From the NCBI RefSeq assembly GCF_000331225.1, contig NZ_ANFY01000004.1, positions 186,001 through 250,000 on the forward strand: a DNA stretch of 64,000 bases, in the 5' to 3' direction. The translations under genes were made by a program, and so were the position numbers. Within the stretch, counting starts at the first letter, position 1. Each line of letters starts with the position of its first letter. Shown here piece after piece: positions 16,870 through 25,492 of the stretch. The notes beneath the pieces are model-generated. The model was not told the DNA's origin. It saw nothing but the letters and a program-made list of their open reading frames with translations, and searched no databases. The DNA is from Sandarakinorhabdus sp. AAP62 (lineage in GTDB: Bacteria > Pseudomonadota > Alphaproteobacteria > Sphingomonadales > Sphingomonadaceae).

Positions 16870-17688
16870 TCAGCGCCCGGTAAAGCGCGCCGGCCGTTTT
16901 TCAAGGAAATGGGCGACGCCTTCCTTGAAATCTTCCGAAGCGAAACTGCCGGCCATGTCGGCATCGGCGGCAGCGATGGCTTCGCCCAGCGACTGGAATT
17001 GCGCGTTCCACAGCTCGCGCTTCATTTCGCGCAGGGAACGTGGCGACACCTCGTTGGCCAGCATCTTCGCATAGGCCATCACGCCCGCTTCGAACTCTGC
17101 GGCGGGGAAAACCCGGGTCACGAGGCCGAGCGACAGGGCTTCGGCGGCATCGACCTTGCGCGAGGAGAACAGCAGATCGGCCGCTGCAGCAAAGCCGATC
17201 AGGCGCGGCAACAACCAGGAAATGCCGTGCTCGGCGATCAGCCCGCGTTTGGCAAAGGCAGTGGTGAACACCGCGGCATCAGAGGCAAAGCGGATATCGG
17301 TGTAGAGCGCATAGACCATGCCGAGCCCGGCGCAGGCGCCGTTGATGGCGCCGATGATGGGTTTGGGCACGGCGGGAAACCAGCTGTTCTGCATGCGGAA
17401 ATCGGCGCGGGCATTGGGGTCGAAATCGGCCGGTCCGGCGGCCGCGCGCGCCGATGCGCCGTCGCTCTGGATCGCCTGCAGCGTGTTCATGTCGGCCCCG
17501 GCGCAAAAGCCGCGGCCGGCGCCGGTCAGCACGATCACCCTCACCGCATCATCGTCGCTGGCAGCGCGCATGGCGGCCTTCACATCACGGGCCATCTCGC
17601 CGCGCCAGGCGTTGAGGCGGTCCGGGCGGTTCAATGTGATGACGGCGACGCCATCGCTGACGCTGTAGAGAATGTCTTCGTAGACCAT
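16870..17688 (-). CDS. Enoyl-CoA hydratase/isomerase family protein
   Basis: A 272-residue crotonase-fold enzyme. It has the CoA-binding start VAVITLNRPDRLNAW, the first oxyanion strand GAGRGFCAGADM, the second NGACAGLGMVYAL, and the acid-bearing AEHGISWLLPRLIG. The family hydrates or isomerises acyl-CoA double bonds in beta-oxidation or ring degradation. It stands alone on the minus strand upstream of a GST gene, so the pathway is not clear. Start is ATG 17688. Confidence 0.9.
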   Translation of the reverse strand: MVYEDILYSVSDGVAVITLNRPDRLNAWRGEMARDVKAAMRAASDDDAVRVIVLTGAGRGFCAGADMNTLQAIQSDGASARAAAGPADFDPNARADFRMQNSWFPAVPKPIIGAINGACAGLGMVYALYTDIRFASDAAVFTTAFAKRGLIAEHGISWLLPRLIGFAAAADLLFSSRKVDAAEALSLGLVTRVFPAAEFEAGVMAYAKMLANEVSPRSLREMKRELWNAQFQSLGEAIAAADADMAGSFASEDFKEGVAHFLEKRPARFTGR

Positions 17689-17789
17689 GATCCTGCCTCT
17701 GCCCTGTGCTGACGTCTGGTGAAGAGTGAACAGGCAATCAGCCCCGGTTGTCGATGCCCTATTTCGTGGGGACGCAGGCGCCGAGATAA

Positions 17790-18404
17790 TCAGGGCCGGG
17801 CCAGCGCGCGGGCCAGTGCCGGGCGCGCATAACAGGCGTCGGCCCAGCGCTGGACATTGGCAAAGCCGCTGTAATCGAAACGGATCATCTTCATCAGATA
17901 CATGACCGAAGCAACGTTCAGATCGGCCACCGAGAAAGCATCGCCCAGCAGCCAGTCGCGGCCGTCCAGCGCGGCATCAAGCACCTGCAGCGGTCGCTGC
18001 AGGCCCTTGGTGGCGCGTTCGGTCACCCTGGGGTCGCGCTTGTCTTCGGGGGTGAAGAATTTCTGGATGACGATCTGCATCTGCAGCGGTTCAACCTCGC
18101 TGATCGCCCACACGCTCCATTGCCAGGCGCGGGCCTCGTCGGCAGCCGCGGCGGGATAGAGCGCGCCGCCATAGCGCCTGGCCAGATAGAGGTTGATCGC
18201 CATGGATTCAAACAGCTGCAGATCGCCGTCGATCAGCGCCGGGATGCGGCCATTGGGATTGACCGCCAGATAGTCGTCCGCCTTGGAATCGGCACCATAG
18301 CTGACCGGCACATGCTCATAGTCGATGCCGGTTTCCTCGATTCCCCAGATGGCGCGAATGGCGCGGGAATCGGAAATGCCGAACAATTTGGGCTTGGTCA
18401 TCAT
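17790..18404 (-). CDS. Glutathione S-transferase family protein
   Basis: A 204-residue cytoplasmic GST. The N-terminal thioredoxin-like domain has SDSRAIRAIWGIEE as the active-site helix, where a serine rather than cysteine is the likely catalytic residue, then NPNGRIPALIDGD and the glutathione gamma-glutamyl site FESMAINLYLARRYG. The C-terminal helical domain has FSVADLNVASVMYL, the N-capping motif region. It lies between two enoyl-CoA hydratase genes on the same strand, 24 bp upstream of the second, which hints at a shared catabolic role. Confidence 0.88.
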   Translation of the reverse strand: MMTKPKLFGISDSRAIRAIWGIEETGIDYEHVPVSYGADSKADDYLAVNPNGRIPALIDGDLQLFESMAINLYLARRYGGALYPAAAADEARAWQWSVWAISEVEPLQMQIVIQKFFTPEDKRDPRVTERATKGLQRPLQVLDAALDGRDWLLGDAFSVADLNVASVMYLMKMIRFDYSGFANVQRWADACYARPALARALARP

Positions 18405-18428
18405 GGTGTCCTTGCGGTGCGTTGGCGT

Positions 18429-19190
18429 TCAATGTTTCCGCTTGTCGAGGAAGGCGCGGAAACTGTCTTGCGCGGCGGTTCCCAGGGCGTTTTCGGCCAT
18501 CACATCGCCAGCATGGCCATAGGCGGCGGGCTGCGGCATCTCCATCTGGCGATAATAAGTCTGCTTGCCCACCGCCTTGGCGTCGGCCGGTCCGCGCGTG
18601 GCGCGGGTGATCAGGTCGAGTGTTGCGGTTTCCAGCTGGTCATCGGGCACAACGCGATTGACCAGGCCCCAATCCGCCGCCGTGCGCGCATCGATGGGAT
18701 CGCCGGTCATCGCCAGTTCCAGCGCCCGCTTGCGACCCAGATTACGCGCCACGGCGACCAGCGGCGTGTGGCAGAACAGGGCGCCCTTGCCGCCGGGCAG
18801 GGCAAAGCTGGCGCTTTCCCCCGCCACGGCCAGATCGCAGGTGGCGACCAGCTGGCAGCCGGCCGCCGTGGCGAGGCCATGCACGCGGGCCACCACCGGC
18901 TGCGGCAGGGCCTGCAACAGGTCCATCATCGCGGTGCAGATGCGGAACAGGTCGCGCACCTCCGCGTGGCTATGGCCGGCCATGTCGGCAAAATGGTGCC
19001 CTGCCGAGAATACCGGGCCATTGGCGGCGAGGATGACGCCGCGCGCGTCGCTTTTGCCGATCTGCTGCAATAGCTCGGTCAGCTCCAGCATCAACGGCAG
19101 CGACAACGCGTTGCGCTGTTCGGGGCGGTTGAGCGTCACCGTCACGATTGGGCCATGACGGTCAACCAGCAGATGCCTTGTGTCGGTCAT
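18429..19190 (-). CDS. Enoyl-CoA hydratase-related protein (ECHDC3-like)
   Basis: A 253-residue crotonase-fold protein. Start ATG 19190 was chosen over the longer frame because MTDTRHLLVDRHGPIVTVTLNRP is the usual N-terminus. The oxyanion strands are PVFSAGHHFADM and VHGLATAAGCQLVATCDLAV. The FSAGHHF form, with GHAGDVMAEN near the end, is like the ECHDC3 branch, whose exact substrate is poorly known. It lies just after the GST gene's start on the same strand. Confidence 0.87.
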   Translation of the reverse strand: MTDTRHLLVDRHGPIVTVTLNRPEQRNALSLPLMLELTELLQQIGKSDARGVILAANGPVFSAGHHFADMAGHSHAEVRDLFRICTAMMDLLQALPQPVVARVHGLATAAGCQLVATCDLAVAGESASFALPGGKGALFCHTPLVAVARNLGRKRALELAMTGDPIDARTAADWGLVNRVVPDDQLETATLDLITRATRGPADAKAVGKQTYYRQMEMPQPAAYGHAGDVMAENALGTAAQDSFRAFLDKRKH

Positions 19191-19221
19191 CCCCGCATCC
19201 TTGCAGAAGCGCGGCGGCCTG

Positions 19222-20592
19222 TCACCGGGTGGCAGTCTGCGGCTGGCCCTGGGTCCAGGCGCCAAGGCGGATGGCGCTGGCCGTCACCAGCGCATGGGCG
19301 ATCATGCCGGCGGCGATGACCATGAAGTAATGCGATGGCTGTGCGCCGGGATAGCCGGCCAGAACGGCACTGCCGCCCACGATGACCACCACGCGCACCA
19401 CGGCGGCTATCACCGGCCACAACACCCGCCCGGCGCCCTGCGAGGCAAAGAACAGGCAGGTCGCCACGCCGAAGAAGGCATAGAAGGGCGCGACGATCTG
19501 CAGATAGGTCCGGCAGGCAGCCCGCACCGCTTCATCGCTGGTAAACAGATTGGCCCACAGCCCCGGAAACAGCGACGCCACCAGCCCGATCGCGCCGGCC
19601 AGGATCGCGCTGAATCCGGCTGCCGTCCAAGCCACTGTGTGGGCGCGGGCGATTTCCCGCGCGCCGAAATGCACGCCCACCATGGCGGTGGAGGCGGCGC
19701 CAAGGCCGAAGATCATCGGCACCACCAGAAATTCCAGCCGCGCGCCAACGCCATAGCCGGCCAGCACATCGGTGCCAAAGCGCGCCATGGCGGCCGTGAT
19801 GACCAGCACCGAAGCCAGTGTGCAGAACGGATTGATCGCCGCCAGCCCGCCGATGCGCAGGATGGCGATGATCGGGGCCCAGTGCAGGTGAACGCCGGCA
19901 AAGTGCAGGCGCAGTTCGCGGCAGCGGGTGGTGAGGAAGGCCAGCATCAGGATGGTGGCAATCGTGCTGCTGATGACGATGCCGGCCGGTGCGCCAGCGA
20001 TGCCCAATCGTGGAAACGGCCCCAGCCCGAATACCAGCACGCCGGCGATGGAGACCTGCAGCACGGATCCCATGACGCCGATCCGGGCCGCCACCCCCAT
20101 ATTGCCAGTGGCGCGCACGATGCCGGCCAGCGCATTGGACAGCCACATCCCGACGACGCCCAGGAACAGCGTGTCGGAATAGGCCAGCGCCTGTTCGAGC
20201 ACCGCGCCTTTGCCGCCGAGCGCGCCATAAATGGACCGCCCGAACAGCAGGAACACGGCCGAACACAGGCTGGCCAGCACCGCCATCAGCAGCAGCGCAT
20301 GCAGGGCCAGTTCTTCGGCGCCGGCCCGATCGCCAGAGCCCAGCTTGCGCGAAACCGCCCCGGTGATGGTGCCGCCGAACGCGCCGGCCGACAGCATCCC
20401 CATCAGCATCATCATCGGAAAGGCCAGCGCCAGCCCGGCCAGTGGTGCGGTGCCAAGCTGGCCAACGTAGAAGGCCTCGGTCATCATGGTGAGCGAGGAC
20501 ATCACCATCGAGATGATGTTGGGCGCGGCCAGGCGCAGCAGGGTGGGGCCGATCGGGGCCGTCAGCAACGGCGATGGAGGTGCAGTCACCAC
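19222..20592 (-). CDS. MATE-family efflux transporter
   Basis: A 456-residue inner-membrane protein with about twelve helices in two homologous halves. The half starts, IGPTLLRLAAPNIISMVMSS and LRIGGLAAINPFCTLASVL, match the MATE fold, and each half has the GATG-like turn (IVRATGNMG). It exports cationic or hydrophobic compounds using a sodium or proton gradient. The start is GTG 20592. It lies 69 bp downstream of a TetR regulator on the same strand and is probably co-regulated with it. Confidence 0.9.
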   Translation of the reverse strand: MVTAPPSPLLTAPIGPTLLRLAAPNIISMVMSSLTMMTEAFYVGQLGTAPLAGLALAFPMMMLMGMLSAGAFGGTITGAVSRKLGSGDRAGAEELALHALLLMAVLASLCSAVFLLFGRSIYGALGGKGAVLEQALAYSDTLFLGVVGMWLSNALAGIVRATGNMGVAARIGVMGSVLQVSIAGVLVFGLGPFPRLGIAGAPAGIVISSTIATILMLAFLTTRCRELRLHFAGVHLHWAPIIAILRIGGLAAINPFCTLASVLVITAAMARFGTDVLAGYGVGARLEFLVVPMIFGLGAASTAMVGVHFGAREIARAHTVAWTAAGFSAILAGAIGLVASLFPGLWANLFTSDEAVRAACRTYLQIVAPFYAFFGVATCLFFASQGAGRVLWPVIAAVVRVVVIVGGSAVLAGYPGAQPSHYFMVIAAGMIAHALVTASAIRLGAWTQGQPQTATR

Positions 20593-20661
20593 ATCAGTTT
20601 CCTCCGGCGCGTGATTGCTGTTGGACGGGATTGGCCAGGGGGACAGGCCGCGCGACGTTGC

Positions 20662-21237
20662 TCATGCGATCGCGCTGCGGATCAGGCGGAAGGTGGCGGC
20701 AATGGGCGGCAGATGCGGCGCGCCGGGCAATTTGCGCCGGCTGGACACGCGGATGCCCTCGTTGATCAGCATCAACAGCGCAGCCAGTTCCCCGGCCTCG
20801 GATGGCGCGGCGCCGGCCTCCTCCAGCAGCGATTGAAACCGTTTCTGCAGGGCAGCCAGATAGTGGCTGGCGCGGCTCGCCAGATCATCATCGACGCCTG
20901 CCAGTTCGATCACGCTGTTGACCATCATGCAGCCCCAATGATCCCTGGCACTGGGAGTGCCAACGAAGCTGCGTTCGAAAAAGCCTTGCAGCGCGTCCAG
21001 CGGTGACGCCTCCGCGCGGGCGCGGTCGATCAGCTCCGTCACGCGCTGCGCAAACAGATCGAGGCAGTGGAGGAACAGGCTGCGCTTGTCGGTGAAGGCG
21101 GCATAGAAACTGCTGCGGCCGATTCCCATCGCGGCCAGCAGATCGGCCAGTGATGTTGCCTGATAGCCCTTGCGCCAGAACAGCACCAGCGCGCGGTCCA
21201 CGGCCTTGGATCGATCAAATTGGATAGGGCGTGCCAT
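20662..21237 (-). CDS. TetR/AcrR-family transcriptional regulator
   Basis: A 191-residue repressor. The N-terminal DNA-binding domain reads KGYQATSLADLLAAMGIGRSSFYAAF, followed by DKRSLFLHCLDLF, and a C-terminal ligand-binding helical domain. ATG 21237 gives the common MARP...FDRSKAVDRAL start. It is divergent from an HCCA-isomerase-like gene and upstream of the MATE gene; a near-palindrome of NemR/BM3R1 type lies in the 58-bp gap. It likely represses both directions until an electrophile or drug binds. Confidence 0.92.
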   Translation of the reverse strand: MARPIQFDRSKAVDRALVLFWRKGYQATSLADLLAAMGIGRSSFYAAFTDKRSLFLHCLDLFAQRVTELIDRARAEASPLDALQGFFERSFVGTPSARDHWGCMMVNSVIELAGVDDDLASRASHYLAALQKRFQSLLEEAGAAPSEAGELAALLMLINEGIRVSSRRKLPGAPHLPPIAATFRLIRSAIA

Positions 21238-21247
21238 GCTTGAATTC

Positions 21248-21263
21248 TGGACCAATCGGTTCA
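21248..21263. promoter_or_regulatory. Probable TetR-family operator
   Basis: TGGACCAATCGGTTCA is a 16-bp imperfect palindrome (6 of 8 pairs match) with an ACC...GGT core. This core recurs in operators of TetR repressors such as NemR. It lies between the divergent starts at 21237 and 21296, where binding would block both. Confidence 0.6.
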
Positions 21264-21295
21264 CAATCGCAATCCTGCCCATCAGGAGAGGGAAG

Positions 21296-21898
21296 ATGAC
21301 CAAGACCGTTGAACTGATTTTCGATTTCGTCAGCCCCAATGCCTATCTGGTGTGGCAGCCGCTGCGGGAAATGGTGGCGCGGCAGGGCGCCCAGATCAGG
21401 ATCACGCCGGCCTTCCTGGGCGGGATGCACAAACTGACCGGCAATGCCCCGCCCTTCATTCGCGACGCCGAGGTGAAGGGCAAGAATGAATATGCCAATC
21501 TGGAAATGAACCGCTTCATCGCCAAGCATGGCCTGACGCGATTCCGGATGAACCCGAAATTCCCGTTCAATTCGGTCAATCTGCTGCGGATGCTGATTGC
21601 GCTGGATGGTGATGACCAGATCAGGTTCGTCGAAGCACTGCTGCCGGCGATCTGGGAACAGGGCCTGGACGTGAGCGATGCCGATGCTGTCACAGCCGTG
21701 CTGACGGCGGCCGATTTCGACGCGGAAGCGCTCGCCGCCCGCACGCAGGACCCGGTGATCAAGCAGACATTGATCGACAATACCGAGCAGGCGGTGGCGC
21801 GCGGCACCTTCGGCATCCCGACCTTCTATGTCGGCAGCGAGATGTTCTTCGGCAAGGAGCGCCTTGGGCAGATCGAGGAGATGCTGGCCGGTAGCTGA
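21296..21898 (+). CDS. 2-hydroxychromene-2-carboxylate isomerase/DsbA-family protein
   Basis: A 200-residue thioredoxin-fold protein of the HCCA-isomerase (kappa-GST-like) type. DFVSPNAYLVWQP carries the serine used instead of a CxxC, and GIPTFYVGSEMFFGKERL is the conserved C-terminal strand and ligand loop. These enzymes isomerise aromatic degradation products with glutathione; some act on other electrophiles. ATG 21296 follows a good GGAGAGGG ribosome site. It is divergent from the TetR gene and probably under its control. Confidence 0.9.
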   Translation: MTKTVELIFDFVSPNAYLVWQPLREMVARQGAQIRITPAFLGGMHKLTGNAPPFIRDAEVKGKNEYANLEMNRFIAKHGLTRFRMNPKFPFNSVNLLRMLIALDGDDQIRFVEALLPAIWEQGLDVSDADAVTAVLTAADFDAEALAARTQDPVIKQTLIDNTEQAVARGTFGIPTFYVGSEMFFGKERLGQIEEMLAGS

Positions 21899-21997
21899 GC
21901 CCGCCGCTCCGCTTCTCTTTCGCGGGGCTGTGGACAGGGTATTGGCGAACATCCTAAGGATGGCCTTGCAGCGGTGCCAGGCACCAGAGGGGCAAGA

Positions 21998-23311
21998 ATG
22001 ACCGATACCACCATGACCCCGACGCTGGCGCGCACGCTGAAGCGTCGGCATGTCACCATGATCACCCTGGGCGGGGTGATCGGTGCCGGCCTGTTCGTGG
22101 GCAGCAGCGCCGCCATTGCCAGCATCGGCCCGGCCGTGGTGATCAGCTATGCGCTGGCCGGGGCCATCGTGCTGATCGTGATGCGGGTGATCGCGGCGCT
22201 GGCCGTGGCACTGCCGCATGCCGGCACCTTCACCGAATATGCCCGCGCCGGGTTGGGCCGCTGGGCCGGCTTTACCGCCGGTTGGCTCTACTGGTATTTC
22301 TGGGCGGTGGTGATCGGCATCGAAGCGATTGCCGGCGCCGGCATCGTCGCGCTCTGGGTGGATCTGCCGGTGTGGCTGATCGGCACCATCCTCACCCTGC
22401 TGATGGCCGGGTCCAACCTCTTGTCGGCACGCAGTTTCGGCGAGTTCGAATTCTGGTTTTCCACCATCAAGGTGGTGGCCATCGTGCTGTTCATCATCAT
22501 CTGCAGCGTGTTCCTGTTCGGCGCGCCGGCGTCCTCGGGCGTCGCCAATCTCACCAATGATGGTGGCTTTGCGCCGATGGGCTGGGGTGCGGTGATTGCC
22601 GGCGTCACCACGGTGATTTTCGCGCTGGTGGGGGCAGAGATCGTCACCGTGGCCGCCGCCGAGGCCGAGGACTCCGGTGATATGGTCGCCCGGATGGCCA
22701 GCACGCTGATCCTGCGCATCAGTTTCTTCTACATCGGCGCCATCAGCCTGATCGTCTGCATCGTGCCCTGGCGCAGCATCGTGGCCGGGCAATCACCCTT
22801 TGCCGCGGCGCTGGATGTGATCGGCGTGCCCGGCACGGCGCTGATGATGAATCTCCTGGTGCTGGTCGCCGTGCTGTCCTGCCTGAACAGCTCCATCTAT
22901 GTCGCCAGCCGGGCGCTGTTCACGCTGGCCGCCAATGGCGACGCGCCGCGCTGGAGTGTGGCGGTGGACCGTCGCGGCGTACCAGCCCGTTCCATCATCG
23001 CCTGCACTTTGGTGGGCCTTGCCTGTGTGTTCGCTTCCGTGCTGTCGCCGTCGCTGGTGTTCGCCTTCCTGGTCAATGCGTCGGGCGCCACGATGGTGTT
23101 CGTCTATTCGCTGGTTGTCATCGCCGCGATCCGGCTGGGCATTGGTGGCGGCTTCCTGCGCTGGGGCCGGGTTGTGGCGGTGGCAGCCATGCTGGGCGTG
23201 CTGGCGGCCATGGCGCTCACGCCGGAACTGGCGCCGCAATTCTGGGCCAGCCTGGGCTTCCTCGGCCTCGTGCTGCTGGCCGCGGCGCTTACCCGCAAGC
23301 GGGCCAACTGA
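21998..23311 (+). CDS. Amino-acid permease (APC superfamily)
   Basis: A 437-residue inner-membrane permease with about twelve helices. The first helix has ITLGGVIGAGLFVGSS, the substrate-binding unwound segment of the AAT branch (GABA, proline, aromatic and similar permeases), followed by EYARAGLGRWAGFTAGWLYWYFW. ATG 21998 follows AGAGGGGCAAGA. It imports an amino acid with protons; which one cannot be read. Its 3' end overlaps the converging greB gene by 23 bp. Confidence 0.9.
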   Translation: MTDTTMTPTLARTLKRRHVTMITLGGVIGAGLFVGSSAAIASIGPAVVISYALAGAIVLIVMRVIAALAVALPHAGTFTEYARAGLGRWAGFTAGWLYWYFWAVVIGIEAIAGAGIVALWVDLPVWLIGTILTLLMAGSNLLSARSFGEFEFWFSTIKVVAIVLFIIICSVFLFGAPASSGVANLTNDGGFAPMGWGAVIAGVTTVIFALVGAEIVTVAAAEAEDSGDMVARMASTLILRISFFYIGAISLIVCIVPWRSIVAGQSPFAAALDVIGVPGTALMMNLLVLVAVLSCLNSSIYVASRALFTLAANGDAPRWSVAVDRRGVPARSIIACTLVGLACVFASVLSPSLVFAFLVNASGATMVFVYSLVVIAAIRLGIGGGFLRWGRVVAVAAMLGVLAAMALTPELAPQFWASLGFLGLVLLAAALTRKRAN

Positions 23312-23771
23312 TCGCCAGCACTTCCCAATTCTTCTCGCCGCCGGGCAAACGCACCACCCGCACATCACCCACGCGGGCCCCGCGAAGGGCCCGCACGATA
23401 GGTGCGCTCCAGCCAATCAGGCCCAGTCCCGCATCCTGCTCGTCATCGCCGACCAGCGTGAGCGTGCGGCGATTGTCGTCATCATCGGCGATTTCGACCG
23501 TGCAGCCGAACAATACACGATCCCGCTCGGTCTGGCGGGCGGGATCGACCACGCGGGCCGCCGCCATGCGCTTGGCGAGATGGCCCAGCTCGCGGTCAAT
23601 CTCGCGCAGCTTCTTGCGGCCATAGATATAATCGCCGTTCTCGCTGCGATCGCCATTGCCGGCGGCCCAGCGCACCACCTCGACGATGGCGGGCCGGTCC
23701 GTGTGGAGCAATTGCTCGTAACGGGCGCGCAGGGCCGCCATGCCGGCCGGCGTGATCGGATTGCCATCCAT
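23289..23771 (-). CDS. greB: GreB, transcription elongation factor
   Basis: GreB enters the RNA polymerase secondary channel and stimulates cleavage of backtracked RNA. The 160-residue protein has the N-terminal coiled coil with the acidic tip NGDRSENGDYIYG and the KKLREIDREL helix, then the C-terminal FKBP-like domain ending with GEKNWEVLAI. Length fits GreB (about 158). ATG 23771 begins the family-typical PITPAGMAALRARYE. An upstream extension was rejected. The end overlaps the converging permease gene. Confidence 0.93.
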   Translation of the reverse strand: MDGNPITPAGMAALRARYEQLLHTDRPAIVEVVRWAAGNGDRSENGDYIYGRKKLREIDRELGHLAKRMAAARVVDPARQTERDRVLFGCTVEIADDDDNRRTLTLVGDDEQDAGLGLIGWSAPIVRALRGARVGDVRVVRLPGGEKNWEVLAISWPACG

Positions 23772-23811
23772 GGCCGCTGGATAAGCGCCAGTGCCGCCAG
23801 TGCAAGAGGCC

Positions 23812-24624
23812 TTATGGCTTGTGCACAATCACTTTCAGATAAGTCGCCGGGATCACCGTGCTGCTGTCACCGCCCTGATTCTGCGCGGCGAACAGCGCGG
23901 CCAGTTCGGCCTGCAGTTCCTCGGCCTTGCCATTGGCTTCGGCGGCGGCAAAGGCGTTCATTGTCGGCCCATAATAATGGCGGAAGCTGTCCAGCAGTTC
24001 CGACGGCGGACCGGCGTGGCGGAACACATAGGTGGTGGGCATGCAGCTGATGTGATCGGCCGGGATGCCAGCGCTGCCAAAACGGTTCAGCACATTGGCT
24101 TCCACACCCCAGGTGACCGGGCTGATGAAGCCTTCGGGCGGCGGCGGCGTATAGGCGGCGCTGATCTTCAGGATTTGCGCCACCAGCGTGGGATCGCCCG
24201 GGATCCAGTTGCCCATCACGATGCGGCCGCCGGGTTTCGTCACGCGCACCATCTCGCGCGCCACGTCGTCGGGGCGCGGCGCGAACATGGCACCAAAGAT
24301 GCTGACCAGCAGATCGAAGCGATCATCGCTCAGTCCGTCGAGCTTGCTGGCATCGCCCTCTTCGAACCGCAGATTGGCCAGCCCCGCCGCAGCCGCGCGG
24401 GCATTGCCGGCGGCAACCAGATTTTCGGCAATGTCCACGCCCAGCACGGTCGCGCCCAATTCGGCAGACGGCAGGGCCGTGGTGCCATCACCACAGCCCA
24501 GATCGAGCACGTGCAAGCCGGGGCCAACGCCCAGGCTTTCCACCAGTTCGCGGCCACTGTCGCGCATGGTTGCGGCAATGCGGGTGAAATCACCCTTTTC
24601 CCAAAGGGCCTTGTTCGGATTCAT
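23812..24624 (-). CDS. SAM-dependent class I methyltransferase
   Basis: A 270-residue cytoplasmic methyltransferase. Motif I is VLDLGCGDGTTALPSAELG, followed by the acidic end of strand 2 (GVDIAENL), motif II/III FDLLVSIFGAMFAPR and the LVRVTKPGG-like strand VRVTKPGGRIVMGNW. ATG 24624 has a GGGGGA site seven bases upstream. It looks like the Methyltransf_11/25 type; the acceptor is not evident and neighbours do not help. Confidence 0.88.
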   Translation of the reverse strand: MNPNKALWEKGDFTRIAATMRDSGRELVESLGVGPGLHVLDLGCGDGTTALPSAELGATVLGVDIAENLVAAGNARAAAAGLANLRFEEGDASKLDGLSDDRFDLLVSIFGAMFAPRPDDVAREMVRVTKPGGRIVMGNWIPGDPTLVAQILKISAAYTPPPPEGFISPVTWGVEANVLNRFGSAGIPADHISCMPTTYVFRHAGPPSELLDSFRHYYGPTMNAFAAAEANGKAEELQAELAALFAAQNQGGDSSTVIPATYLKVIVHKP

Positions 24625-24744
24625 CGATGTTCCCCCACCCAAAGCCGCAGGCTAGCAGGTTCGCCGTCGATGCCCAGCCTTATTCGCAGACGCCGTGTCG
24701 CAGCCGTCTTGCCACGCGCGGGCCTGCTGCGGCATGGAGGCAGC

Positions 24745-25083
24745 ATGATCCTTTACGGCATTCCCAATTGCGACACGGTGAAGAAGGCGCGCAGCTTCCT
24801 CGCCGAGCGCGGCGTCGCGCATGATTTCCACGATTACAAGAAGGCCGGCGTACCCGCCGATGCGCTCGCCCGCTGGGTGGCGCGTTGGGGGTGGGAGGCA
24901 GTGCTGAACCGCGCTGGCACCACGTTCAAGGCACTGCCGGAGGCGGACAAGCAGGGGCTGGATGCGGACAAGGCCCAGGCGTTGATGCGGGCCAATCCCA
25001 GCATGATCAAACGGCCGATCGTGGAAGGGGAGGGCGTGGCCCTGATCGGTTTCAAGCCGGATGCCTGGGCAGGAGCGATCTGA
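24745..25083 (+). CDS. ArsC/Spx-family (YffB-like) reductase
   Basis: A 112-residue thioredoxin-fold protein. IPNCDTVKKARSFL carries the redox cysteine C9 in a CxxV setting rather than CxxC, and a later RPIVEGEGVALIGF strand closes the sheet, as in YffB/ArsC-like proteins. It may use glutathione to reduce a small molecule; arsenate reductase activity is doubtful without the usual arginine set. ATG 24745 follows GGAGG. The EVE gene starts 1 bp after its stop. Confidence 0.87.
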   Translation: MILYGIPNCDTVKKARSFLAERGVAHDFHDYKKAGVPADALARWVARWGWEAVLNRAGTTFKALPEADKQGLDADKAQALMRANPSMIKRPIVEGEGVALIGFKPDAWAGAI

Positions 25084-25084
25084 G

Positions 25085-25492
25085 ATGGCGCGCTGGCTGG
25101 TGAAATCCGAACCGTTCAAATACAGCTGGGATCAGCTGAACAAGGACGGCCAGACCGCCTGGGACGGCGTGCGCAACAACCAGGCCGCCATCTACCTGCG
25201 CAGCATGAAGATCGGCGACGAGCTGTTCTTCTACCATTCGAACGAAGGGCTGTGCATTGTTGGCATCGCGCAGGTTGTGGGCGAACATTTCATCGATCCC
25301 AGCGACCCCAAGGGGCGCTTTCCGGCGGTGCTCGTCGGCCCCAAGGCCCCCATGCCACGCCCGGTGACGCTCGCCGAAATGAAGGCCGAGCCGCGCCTGG
25401 CCGGCATGGCGATGTTCCGCCAGTTCCGCCTGTCGGTGGTGCCGATCACCGATGAGGAATGGGATGTGGTGATGGAGATGGCGACGCGCTGA
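25085..25492 (+). CDS. EVE domain-containing protein
   Basis: A 135-residue protein of the EVE (PUA-like) fold, which in related proteins reads modified bases in DNA or RNA. The start MARWLVKSEPFKYSWDQL and the AAIYLRSMKIGDELFFYHS strand are typical, with tryptophan and serine lining the aromatic cage. It is coupled to the ArsC-like gene (TGA-G-ATG). It is short, standalone and cytoplasmic. Its stop is adjacent to that of the converging symporter gene. Confidence 0.92.
   Translation: MARWLVKSEPFKYSWDQLNKDGQTAWDGVRNNQAAIYLRSMKIGDELFFYHSNEGLCIVGIAQVVGEHFIDPSDPKGRFPAVLVGPKAPMPRPVTLAEMKAEPRLAGMAMFRQFRLSVVPITDEEWDVVMEMATR

Noticed and set aside
16632-16964. A 110-codon minus-strand frame between phosphatase and enoyl-CoA hydratase genes
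   Set aside because: It overlaps the end of the hydratase gene out of frame, resembles nothing, and has no ribosome site.
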